Shown piece by piece: positions 26,770-35,016 of a stretch of 60,636 nucleotides of DNA. Under the pieces are notes generated by a model. That model searched no databases, was not told the DNA's origin, and saw only the letters and a program-made list of their open reading frames with translations. The DNA is from Acinetobacter sp. P8-3-8 (GTDB lineage Bacteria; Pseudomonadota; Gammaproteobacteria; Pseudomonadales; Moraxellaceae). How positions within the stretch are numbered: position 1 is the first letter of the stretch; every line of letters starts with the position of its first letter. The stretch spans positions 1-60,636 of the forward strand of contig NZ_AFIE01000016.1 in the NCBI RefSeq assembly GCF_000214135.1, read 5' to 3'. The position numbers and the translations under genes were made by a program.

Positions 26770-29181
26770 ATGGAAAATGTTGAGGATCAAAAGCATAACG
26801 ATGATCAGCCAAGTTATGCACGAATAGAACCTTATACTCATCCTGCTGGTGGTTGGGGCGCTTTATTAAGTGTTGCAAGAAATTTAAAACGACAAGAAGT
26901 CTTTAAAAAAGGGGCGATTACGCTCCTCAATATTAACCAACCGACGGGTTTCGATTGTCCGGGATGTGCATGGCCTGAAAAGAAAGATGCACATGCTTTT
27001 AACTTTTGTGAAAACGGTGCCAAAGCAGTTGCATTTGAAGCAACGTCAAAACGAGTAACGCCTGAATTTTTTGCTACACATACTGTCAGTTGGTTATCCG
27101 AACAAAGTGATTTCTTCCTTGAAGATTCAGGTCGATTGACTGATCCAATGCGTTATGACCCAGTATCAGATAAATATACGCCGATTTCATGGGATGAAGC
27201 TTTTAAGCTGATTGCTAAACATTTGCAAGCTTTGGATGATCCAAATCAAGCTGCATTTTATACCTCTGGTCGTACCAGTAATGAAGCTGCTTTCCTTTAC
27301 CAACTCTTTGTTCGCGAATATGGAACCAATAATTTCCCTGATTGTTCAAATATGTGTCATGAAACCACCAGTGTGGGCTTACTTGATTCGATTGGACTCG
27401 GTAAGGGGACTGTAACCTTAGAAGATTTTGATATCGCAGATGCGATCTTCAGTTTTGGTCACAATCCGGGGACCAATCATCCACGTATGTTAGGTACTTT
27501 ACGTGAAGTTTCACGTCGTGGTGGTAATATTGTTGCGATTAACCCATTGAAAGAACGTGGATTAGAACGCTTTCAAGACCCACAAGCGCCTGTTGAAATG
27601 ATGACCAATGGTAGTACACCAATTAGTCGCTATTATTTCCAGCCGAAAGTGGGGGGCGACTATGCCTTACTGTTTGGTGTGCTTAAACACTTGCGCGAGT
27701 GGGACATACAAGCACTTGCTGATGGTAAAAAGAGCGTGTTTGACCGTTCATTTATTGAAATGAACACGGTTGGCTTTGATGCCATGATGGAAGAAATTGA
27801 TCGAACTGCATGGCCAGATATTCATGCACATACAGGGCTTTCACCTGAGCATTTAGAGTCTTTAGCTAAGATGTATCTCGATGCCAAAACTGCAATTTTC
27901 TGTTGGGGCATGGGGATTACACAGCATCGTCACGGTACTGCGAATGTTCATATGCTTGCAAACTTAATGTTGGCAAGAGGACATATTGGTCGTCCAGGTG
28001 CAGGTTTAGCGCCGATTCGTGGGCATAGTAATGTGCAGGGCGATCGGACAATGGGGATCAATGAATTACCAAGTCCTAAATTACTCGACAATATTGATCG
28101 TGTCTTTGGGATCAAATCACCACGGCATCATGGTTTTGGGGTGGTCGATACCATCAAAGCGATGTATGAAGGGGATGTAAAAGTCTTTATCGGTTTGGGC
28201 GGTAATTTTGCCGTTGCAACGCCTGATACACCGTACACACAAGAAGGATTGCGTCGTTGTAATTTAACGGTACATATTGCAACTAAACTTAACCGAAGCC
28301 ATTTGGTCTGTGGTAAAGAAGCACTTATTTTACCGTGTTTGGGGCGTACCGAAATTGATAAGCAGTTACATGGCGTGCAAGCGGTGAGTGTTGAAGATTC
28401 AATGAGTAATGTGCATCTTTCTGCAGGTCGTAATGAACCTATTTCCAATGACTTATTATCAGAACCAGATATCGTAGCGCGTATAGCAACTGCAGTTTTA
28501 CCCAACAGTGATATTAAATGGAAATGGTATGTGGAAAGTTATGACCGCATTCGCGATTCTATTGAAGAAGTTTTTGATGAGTTCCATGATTTCAATACAC
28601 GGGTATATCAACCGGGTGGTTTCCACTTGGAACATCCAGCGAATCAGCATGTTTGGAATACGCCAGTTGGTAAGGCACAATTTTTAATTACCCCATTGGC
28701 TGAGGTCTATGCGGATAAAGAAAATAAATATGCTGAACAATATACGGGCGCAAAAGTCTATACCTTGATGACCACACGTTCTCACGACCAATACAATACA
28801 ACATTGTATGGACTAGATGACCGTTATCGTGGTGTATATGGTCAACGCCGTGTATTGTTTATGAATGCTGATGATATCGCTGCTGCAGGTTTTGTCGCAG
28901 ATCAGTGGGTGGATATCGAAAGTATTTATTCAGATGGTGTTAAACGTGTCGTTCAGAGCTTCCGTATTGTACCGTACAATATTCCAAGAGGAAGTTTGGC
29001 TGCTTATTATCCTGAAACAAATCCATTGGTTGCGCTCAGTAGCCATGATAAATATGCAAAAATTCCTGCCTCAAAAAGTGTGCCTGTGATTTTACATGCG
29101 GGACAAGCACCTGAACATTTCAATTTAGCAGAAGCAGTAGATCCTGAAAATGCGGATGAAATTATAGAAAGAGCAGGCTAA
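26770..29181 (+). CDS. FdhF/YdeP-type molybdopterin oxidoreductase
   Basis: An 803-residue member of the DMSO-reductase superfamily with bis-MGD. The N-terminal CPGCAW and FCENGAKA cysteines resemble the incomplete cluster motif of YdeP proteins, and the metal-ligand cysteine is probably in DCSNMCHETTS. Cofactor-binding segments include GHNPGTNHPRM and GHSNVQGDRTMG. GAGGG precedes the ATG. No electron-transfer subunits are adjacent, but fdhD follows, pointing to formate-dehydrogenase-like maturation. Activity as a formate dehydrogenase is unproven for this subgroup. Confidence 0.88.
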   Translation: MENVEDQKHNDDQPSYARIEPYTHPAGGWGALLSVARNLKRQEVFKKGAITLLNINQPTGFDCPGCAWPEKKDAHAFNFCENGAKAVAFEATSKRVTPEFFATHTVSWLSEQSDFFLEDSGRLTDPMRYDPVSDKYTPISWDEAFKLIAKHLQALDDPNQAAFYTSGRTSNEAAFLYQLFVREYGTNNFPDCSNMCHETTSVGLLDSIGLGKGTVTLEDFDIADAIFSFGHNPGTNHPRMLGTLREVSRRGGNIVAINPLKERGLERFQDPQAPVEMMTNGSTPISRYYFQPKVGGDYALLFGVLKHLREWDIQALADGKKSVFDRSFIEMNTVGFDAMMEEIDRTAWPDIHAHTGLSPEHLESLAKMYLDAKTAIFCWGMGITQHRHGTANVHMLANLMLARGHIGRPGAGLAPIRGHSNVQGDRTMGINELPSPKLLDNIDRVFGIKSPRHHGFGVVDTIKAMYEGDVKVFIGLGGNFAVATPDTPYTQEGLRRCNLTVHIATKLNRSHLVCGKEALILPCLGRTEIDKQLHGVQAVSVEDSMSNVHLSAGRNEPISNDLLSEPDIVARIATAVLPNSDIKWKWYVESYDRIRDSIEEVFDEFHDFNTRVYQPGGFHLEHPANQHVWNTPVGKAQFLITPLAEVYADKENKYAEQYTGAKVYTLMTTRSHDQYNTTLYGLDDRYRGVYGQRRVLFMNADDIAAAGFVADQWVDIESIYSDGVKRVVQSFRIVPYNIPRGSLAAYYPETNPLVALSSHDKYAKIPASKSVPVILHAGQAPEHFNLAEAVDPENADEIIERAG

Positions 29182-29231
29182 GGCATAATTAGGTTGTATG
29201 TTGTTTAGAAAGTAAGAATGTATTGATTTAT

Positions 29232-29260
29232 GGAATGACATTTTTTCAAAGTGTCATTCC
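29232..29260. other. Hairpin between fdh and fdhD
   Basis: GGAATGACA, an 11-base loop, TGTCATTCC: a perfect 9-bp inverted repeat without a following T run. It may stabilise the upstream mRNA, be an attenuator, or be a binding site. Confidence 0.5.
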
Positions 29261-29343
29261 AACGATCAAATGGTTTGAAATTTTTATAGTTTTTATTGCT
29301 GCTAAAAAATCTCGATAAAACCAAAATGGATGTAAGGAAGCCG

Positions 29344-30126
29344 ATGTTGAATTCTCAGGGATATGAAAGCGTTGATATTCAGCGTTTAAATCAGAATGTA
29401 GCCGTGGAACAGTCTGATTTTGTTGTACAAGAATACCCTATTGCATTGGTTTATAATGGAATTTCGCATGCTGTAATGATGGCTACTCCAGCAGATATTG
29501 AAGTATTTGCCAAAGGTTTTAGTTTGTCAGAAGGTATTTTGACAAGTTTGAAAGAGCTTTATTCTTTAGAAATACAAGAAACTGAGTTTGGCATCCAAGT
29601 TGAAATGACGATCTCTGCCAGAGCATTTATGGCACTTAAACAACATCGTCGTATGATGGTTGGACGAACAGGCTGTGGTTTGTGCGGTATTGAAAGTTTA
29701 CAACAACTACATTTTGATTTACCTCAAATTACTACGCAAGTTACTGAGTCATGGCTGGCTCAAATTCCCAAAGCCATTTCTCAACTCAAGACACGTCAAA
29801 AAATTACTCAAATCACAGGTGGAGCACATGCCGCTGCATGGGTTGAATCTGGAGAAATTATTGCCTTATTTGAAGATGTCGGGCGACATAATGCTCTAGA
29901 TAAATTATTAGGTTATATTGCTGAAAACCAGTGTAATGTAAGCCAAGGCTTTGTAGTCATGACCAGTCGGGCAAGTTATGAATTGATTCGTAAATGTGCA
30001 CAGCTTAATATTGGTCTGCTTGCATGTATTTCCGCGCCAACCAGTATGGCGATCAATATGGCAAAAAGATCAGGTCTCACATTGGCGAGTTTTTGCCGTG
30101 GTGATGGTTTTGTTTTATATACGTGA
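29344..30126 (+). CDS. fdhD: Formate dehydrogenase sulfurtransferase accessory protein
   Basis: A 260-residue FdhD protein that transfers sulfur from a desulfurase to the molybdenum cofactor of formate dehydrogenases. The essential cysteine pair is in GRTGCGLCGIESL, followed by GGAHAAAW and FEDVGRHNALDK. The frame can open at 29296, but the ATG at 29344 directly follows AAGGA. It lies 162 bases after the oxidoreductase gene it probably matures. Confidence 0.94.
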   Translation: MLNSQGYESVDIQRLNQNVAVEQSDFVVQEYPIALVYNGISHAVMMATPADIEVFAKGFSLSEGILTSLKELYSLEIQETEFGIQVEMTISARAFMALKQHRRMMVGRTGCGLCGIESLQQLHFDLPQITTQVTESWLAQIPKAISQLKTRQKITQITGGAHAAAWVESGEIIALFEDVGRHNALDKLLGYIAENQCNVSQGFVVMTSRASYELIRKCAQLNIGLLACISAPTSMAINMAKRSGLTLASFCRGDGFVLYT

Positions 30127-30218
30127 TGATTTAAAAGCAAATTTTTATAGAAAAATAAAATTGAATGGATATCTTTTTATCCACGATTGTAAGGCTATCT
30201 ACTTGTTTGAGTAAATTT

Positions 30219-30569
30219 ATGCATGACGTCAAATTAAAATTACAGTTAAGAGTGCTACTCAAAGAAGATATTGCTTTTGGCCCCGGTAAGGCTGAGTTAT
30301 TGGAAGGAATCCGCCGTTCTGGTTCAATTTCACAAGCAGCGAAAAGCATGAATATGAGTTATCGCCGCGCATGGCAATTGGTTGAAACCATGAACCATAG
30401 TTTTTTGTATCCTTTGGTTGAAACGCAAAAGGGTGGAACGCATGGCGGTGGTGCAACGGTTACTGATTTTGGAGAAAAAATTCTCAATCAATTTAGACGT
30501 ATGGAAGAAAATGCTCGTCAAATTGTTGAGCATGATTTTGAGGAAATTTCGAATTTTCTTAAAAAATAA
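30219..30569 (+). CDS. modE: ModE-type molybdenum regulator, DNA-binding domain only
   Basis: A 116-residue winged-helix protein of the ModE N-terminal type: FGPGKAELLEGIRRSGSISQ, then AAKSMNMSYRRAWQLVETMN and GGTHGGGATVTDFG. The C-terminal MOP/TOBE domains that bind molybdate in E. coli ModE (262 residues) are absent. An upstream ATG at 30165 would add 18 atypical residues; the ATG at 30219 fits the family. Closeness to fdh and fdhD suggests it controls molybdoenzyme genes. Confidence 0.85.
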   Translation: MHDVKLKLQLRVLLKEDIAFGPGKAELLEGIRRSGSISQAAKSMNMSYRRAWQLVETMNHSFLYPLVETQKGGTHGGGATVTDFGEKILNQFRRMEENARQIVEHDFEEISNFLKK

Positions 30570-30663
30570 AATCAATCTAAATCAAATGATATTCCTGATA
30601 AATATCGATTTAGCTAGATTTAAGCAGAATCGCTATTTTTGAAATCACAATTTAAATAAATTA

Positions 30664-31575
30664 TTAAATAAATTTAGAAATCCAATTTTTCACTCCATCC
30701 ATACTACTAAAATCATCGATACTGCGAGCATGTACATTCGGCATCACTTGGTTAATCATGCGGGTTAATGCATTACCTGGACCTATTTCTAAAATAACAT
30801 CGGGTTGGTACTCTTGAATGGTTTCCATGCAATTATACCAATTGAGTGCATGATCAATTTGTGCTGACAAAATTGCTATAGCATCTTGAGTTAATGAATA
30901 TTTTTGCCCATGACTGGCACTGATCAACGAGAAGTTCATTCTATTTAAAGATTGTTGATGCAAATATGTAGAAAAGTCATCTGCAGCTCTTTTTAAAAAA
31001 GAGGTATGTGAGGGAATAGAAACTTTTAATTTACTCGCATTTTGAGCGCCTTGAGATTGAGCGCTTTGCAACAATTGTTCCAGCTCGAAATCTGTACCAC
31101 CAATAATATAATGTGCTTCATTTAGCTTAATTGAAATTTCGGTATGGGTGCTTTTCAGTAAGGGTGAAAGTTGCTCGCTATTTAAACCCTGTATTGAAAC
31201 TAGACCACTATTTTCAGGGCTGTGCTGGCTCATAAATTCCGCCCGTTTTGAAATCACTTGTAGGGATTGAGAAAAGTCCATATTCGCACTACAACAAAAT
31301 GCACTGGCTTCTCCCAATGAATAGCCTGCAAGCAGTTCAGGCTCTGGCAACTGGGTCATAATTTTTTGCCATCTTAAATATTGCAAAGTGAATATAAAAG
31401 GTTGAGCAAACTGATTTTCAAAAATCGTTTCGGGTTTTATCTGTACATCTAAGCTTGATAATTGATCGGATAAATGTTGTATATTCAATGCATATTCTTG
31501 AGCACCTGCTTGTACTTCCTGAATATGCTGAATTGACTGTAGACCTTGTCCACTAAAGATCACGACAAAGTTCAT
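30664..31575 (-). CDS. mdcH: Malonyl-CoA:ACP transacylase of malonate decarboxylase
   Basis: A 303-residue transferase that loads malonyl onto the MdcC carrier. It begins MNFVVIFSGQGLQS, the active-site serine is in AGYSLGEASAF, and ILEIGPGNALT ends the fold. The frame opens earlier, but the ATG at 31575 follows AAGGTGG. It is the last gene of the mdcLMACDEGBH order and overlaps mdcB by 23 bases. Confidence 0.92.
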   Translation of the reverse strand: MNFVVIFSGQGLQSIQHIQEVQAGAQEYALNIQHLSDQLSSLDVQIKPETIFENQFAQPFIFTLQYLRWQKIMTQLPEPELLAGYSLGEASAFCCSANMDFSQSLQVISKRAEFMSQHSPENSGLVSIQGLNSEQLSPLLKSTHTEISIKLNEAHYIIGGTDFELEQLLQSAQSQGAQNASKLKVSIPSHTSFLKRAADDFSTYLHQQSLNRMNFSLISASHGQKYSLTQDAIAILSAQIDHALNWYNCMETIQEYQPDVILEIGPGNALTRMINQVMPNVHARSIDDFSSMDGVKNWISKFI

Positions 31576-32440
31576 GTTCCACCTTATAAAAAAATAAAGT
31601 AATACCCAAAAGGTCAGCACTTCCACCAGGACTCAACTGATGTGCTGTAAAATATTGGTTCATATGATTTAATTTGGTTTTCCAATCATGTTGTAACACA
31701 CCGCCATCATCAAGAAACTTTTTTGCCATTTCTTGGACAATAAAAAGCGCACTCATCCCACCACGCCAAACGATATTGGTATCGGATAATTGGCTAATGA
31801 GCAATAACAGGGTTTGCATAGATGCTGAAACGGAATCACCTGTCGCAAGCAGGGTCGATTTATAGCAGGGCAATGCTTGATTTTGGATAATTTCAAAACC
31901 GTGAGCAACTTGCTCAATAGCACCTGTAATGCCGTATTTTTTGCGCATTTGCTGACCGTGGCTCAATGGATTTCTTGCCAGATTGTGTAATAAGTCAGAT
32001 TGCCAGTTTTCAATAATTTGCTGACAAATATGTTCAGTGCGTATTGGTAGGCTTTTTTTCAGACATTGACCTAAGCCTGCGCAAGCAAAGCCGAGATTAA
32101 AAATCGCACCTTTATGGGTATTAATATTACCTGTTGCCTTGAGCATACGCTGTTCATAGTGTATGCCAGTTTGCTGTAAGCGATGAAATGGATTTTGGGC
32201 AAAACCATGTTCACACAACTGCGCATAATAACTCTGCATAGAGCGAATACTTTTTAGAAACAAGGCATAATCCATATCGGTATGGCTTCCCCGACTTGAA
32301 GGGCAAACCAGTCCCGGTTTAAGCTCAAGGCTTACTTCATCTTGTAGGGCAGACAAAGCCAATTGATCGACTTGATCTGCAATATAATCAAGATCTAAGG
32401 TATATTCAGGCTTGGTAATGGTGTTGCTGTTGTAATACAT
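31553..32440 (-). CDS. mdcB: Triphosphoribosyl-dephospho-CoA synthase
   Basis: A 295-residue CitG/MdcB enzyme making the precursor of the MdcC prosthetic group from ATP and dephospho-CoA. Landmarks are LVCPSSRGSHTDMDY, NTHKGAIF and the C-terminal LSPGGSADLLGITLF. The ATG at 32440 behind GGAGG is preferred over a longer frame to 32467. It overlaps mdcG by 35 bases. Confidence 0.92.
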   Translation of the reverse strand: MYYNSNTITKPEYTLDLDYIADQVDQLALSALQDEVSLELKPGLVCPSSRGSHTDMDYALFLKSIRSMQSYYAQLCEHGFAQNPFHRLQQTGIHYEQRMLKATGNINTHKGAIFNLGFACAGLGQCLKKSLPIRTEHICQQIIENWQSDLLHNLARNPLSHGQQMRKKYGITGAIEQVAHGFEIIQNQALPCYKSTLLATGDSVSASMQTLLLLISQLSDTNIVWRGGMSALFIVQEMAKKFLDDGGVLQHDWKTKLNHMNQYFTAHQLSPGGSADLLGITLFFYKVEHELCRDL

Positions 32441-33083
32441 TGAGCTGACCTCCACCGATATCAGCAATATTTTGCAGGCTGATGTGTCGTAATTCTTTTA
32501 CAATGACTTGCTCTTGTTGATGCTGAAGCGCAAAAATAAGTTCATTAAATGAAATATTTTGAGTTTCAGTTATATTTATTTCTCCATCAATATTGATGGG
32601 AATACGCTGTTTGAATTGAATAATTTCTTCAAGTAACGGATTTAAGCCACTGATATTTTCAAGTTGAATCAGCAGATCTAAATCCGATTGCGTACGTACA
32701 AAAGGTTCTTTGGTTAAAAATTGATTTGCATAAGAGCCATAGACATGTACTGAACATGAAAGCATAGCGATTCGGCGAATAAATTTTTTCAGTTCAGCAC
32801 TGGTTTGATCATTAAAAAAATCAAGGATGGTCGATAACAGAAGTGGTCTATGGCTTAACTTTGGTGTCTTGGTTAAACCCAAAGCCACACGGTGTTTTTG
32901 ACCTTGAACCATACAATTGATTGCCACTTTGAAATAATCTTCAGATTCCTGTCTACACACAGTAAACGGAATATTGTGCAGAATCATATCCTGTACTTTA
33001 GATTGAACTTCTTGAGAAAGAGATTCATCTAAAAATTGATATTTATCTGTTGTTTGAAGATAGATCAGATCGTGGCGGTTCAT
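32406..33083 (-). CDS. mdcG: Phosphoribosyl-dephospho-CoA transferase
   Basis: A 225-residue nucleotidyltransferase attaching the prosthetic group to the serine of MdcC. The polymerase-beta-like motif is YGSYANQFLTKEPFVRTQ followed by SDLDLLI. AAGGA precedes the ATG, 12 bases after mdcE. Confidence 0.92.
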   Translation of the reverse strand: MNRHDLIYLQTTDKYQFLDESLSQEVQSKVQDMILHNIPFTVCRQESEDYFKVAINCMVQGQKHRVALGLTKTPKLSHRPLLLSTILDFFNDQTSAELKKFIRRIAMLSCSVHVYGSYANQFLTKEPFVRTQSDLDLLIQLENISGLNPLLEEIIQFKQRIPINIDGEINITETQNISFNELIFALQHQQEQVIVKELRHISLQNIADIGGGQLNVLQQQHHYQA

Positions 33084-33095
33084 TTTGTGATTCCT

Positions 33096-33812
33096 TTATG
33101 CGGATAATACAGCCTGAACAATGTCATTGCACAAATGACGACCTTGTCTTTGTTGAGCAAGTTCTCGACGTTCATCATCTAGATAAGTATTTATCTGAAA
33201 GGTCTGCTTTTGAATGGCTTGACCAATTAGATCAGTACTTAGGTCATCCCAAATTTCAGCAATGGCTCCCATTTTGTAAAAATTCTGTACGCCTGGAGCA
33301 AAAATTGCCGAACTTTGTGACAGTTCTTTCAATCGTTCTACTGGAATTTTTGTGACACGCGACATTGCATTTAAATCCATGACTTTGACCTGACTGTCTT
33401 GCAAAGCAAAGACTTGATTCGCCATGAGTCCATAAGACAGAAAACCACCACTGACCGCTTCTCCAAAAATAATTGCTAAGTTCGGATGTCCTTGTCTGCG
33501 TAGCAAATCTACACAGCTGGCAAGGTGAGCAAAAGTTCTGTTTAAGCACAATAATTCATCTGAGCGAGATAAAGCCTGTCCTTGCGTATCGACAATAAAA
33601 ACAACAGGGCTTTGATCATTTTGTGCAATGATATCTAACACTTCTGTTGCAATTTGCAGGGCAATTTCTTGATTGATCGGTGCTGAGTTTACTGTACCCA
33701 CAATGCGAACTTTTCCAGCAGAAGTTTGTGCGGAACCTTTAATAAAATGTCCTTGAATGTTGTAATTCAGTCCCTGAGGGAATAGCTGATTTAAAATAAC
33801 TTCAGTTTCCAT
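33096..33812 (-). CDS. mdcE: Malonate decarboxylase gamma subunit
   Basis: A 238-residue carboxyltransferase-fold subunit that, with MdcD, decarboxylates malonyl-S-ACP. Landmarks are VFIVDTQGQALSRSDE and AIIFGEAVSGGFLSYGLMAN. The frame opens at 33851, but the ATG at 33812 follows AAGGA and gives the expected length. It overlaps the mdcD end by 11 bases. Confidence 0.93.
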   Translation of the reverse strand: METEVILNQLFPQGLNYNIQGHFIKGSAQTSAGKVRIVGTVNSAPINQEIALQIATEVLDIIAQNDQSPVVFIVDTQGQALSRSDELLCLNRTFAHLASCVDLLRRQGHPNLAIIFGEAVSGGFLSYGLMANQVFALQDSQVKVMDLNAMSRVTKIPVERLKELSQSSAIFAPGVQNFYKMGAIAEIWDDLSTDLIGQAIQKQTFQINTYLDDERRELAQQRQGRHLCNDIVQAVLSA

Positions 33813-34701
33813 AATGAATTCCTTTTTTAATCTGGATGACTTCTTCAGCACTCAGCATTGGAATTTGTTCTGCATTTTCAATTCCCATCGCCTTCCAAAT
33901 GTCTAAGCCATCTTTTTGACCGAACCAGCGGTGGTATTGCTGTTCCAGAGATTGCTGTTTTTGTTGTAGCGTATTTAAATTTAAAGCTTCTGGCTTTATT
34001 GATAGGGCATTGATAATGCTATTTCTAATGTCATCCGTATCATCTTCAGTCAGCACTTGTACATGATCGAGTAAATAACGGTTTTTCCCACCTGTCACTC
34101 GCCAGACTAAGGCACGGTCTTTGGAGTCAAATTCTTCCACACCTTTCACTGTTTCAATCACTTCTGGTCCTGAAAGCGCCAAACGACCTTCTTCAGACAT
34201 AATAATATGGCTACTCAAACATGCACTGATCCCCATACCTCCGAATGCACCACACGTCCCACCAATGACAGTAATAATTGGAATACCAGCGTTTCTCACT
34301 TTTAGCATGGCGCGCATAATTTCAGAAATTGCAATCAGTCCTGCATTGGCTTCGTGCAGACGTACACCACCTGAATCTGCAAGGAAGATTACAGCAGAAG
34401 ATTTTTCCTGAATTGCTTTGAGCAATAGCCCTACAATCTTCGCGCCGTGAATTTCACCAACAGCACCACCCATGAATTGACCCTCTTGAGCGATGATATG
34501 TACAGGGGTTTGATTGATGGTGGCTTTACCAATAATCACTCCATCATCAAAACTGCCTGGAATATCTAAGGCAAGTAAGTTCGGACTCAGTTCAACAGTT
34601 CCTGGCTTTAGAAACTCAGCAAAACTACTTTGATCGACAAGACTGGAAATACGATTTCTTGCGGTTTTTTCATAAAAGCTTTTTTTAATCATATTAAACA
34701 T
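33802..34701 (-). CDS. mdcD: Malonate decarboxylase beta subunit
   Basis: A 299-residue carboxyltransferase-fold subunit. Landmarks are FMGGAVGEIHGAKIVGLL, FLADSGGVRLHEANAGL and GGTCGAFGGMGISACL. Several ATGs lie at the start; the one at 34701 has AAGG nine bases upstream. It overlaps mdcC by eight bases, consistent with coupled translation of the complex. Confidence 0.94.
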   Translation of the reverse strand: MFNMIKKSFYEKTARNRISSLVDQSSFAEFLKPGTVELSPNLLALDIPGSFDDGVIIGKATINQTPVHIIAQEGQFMGGAVGEIHGAKIVGLLLKAIQEKSSAVIFLADSGGVRLHEANAGLIAISEIMRAMLKVRNAGIPIITVIGGTCGAFGGMGISACLSSHIIMSEEGRLALSGPEVIETVKGVEEFDSKDRALVWRVTGGKNRYLLDHVQVLTEDDTDDIRNSIINALSIKPEALNLNTLQQKQQSLEQQYHRWFGQKDGLDIWKAMGIENAEQIPMLSAEEVIQIKKGIHYGN

Positions 34702-35011
34702 GTTCATCATCCTTCAGCATTGAAACAGCCTGACTGAGGCGTAAACTGACTACCGCAGGTGTAGCACCCATGTCATTGAGCTGAAATTTGAGTCCGCCAA
34801 CATTGTGTCGATTGCAAAACTCAGTGAGTACAGCATGCCAAATCTTTTCAAAACCAGTTGCAGAGGTATTGACTGAAATCTCGCACATTTGCGTATTTTC
34901 TAGAGGCTTAACAAAAACTTCTAAGTTTCCTGAACCAACCACACCACAAATAATGTCATGCTGTGCCAGTTCAGTTGGCTTTGAACGAAGGGAAAAATTC
35001 AGTTGTTCCAT
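34694..35011 (-). CDS. mdcC: Malonate decarboxylase acyl carrier protein (delta)
   Basis: A 105-residue carrier bearing the dephospho-CoA-derived prosthetic group on the serine in GVVGSGNLEV. The ATG at 35011 (MEQLNFSLRSK) is preferred to the longer frame because of GGTG upstream and family length. The unusually dense overlaps on either side reflect stoichiometric assembly. Confidence 0.92.
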   Translation of the reverse strand: MEQLNFSLRSKPTELAQHDIICGVVGSGNLEVFVKPLENTQMCEISVNTSATGFEKIWHAVLTEFCNRHNVGGLKFQLNDMGATPAVVSLRLSQAVSMLKDDEHV

Positions 35012-35016
35012 AACAA

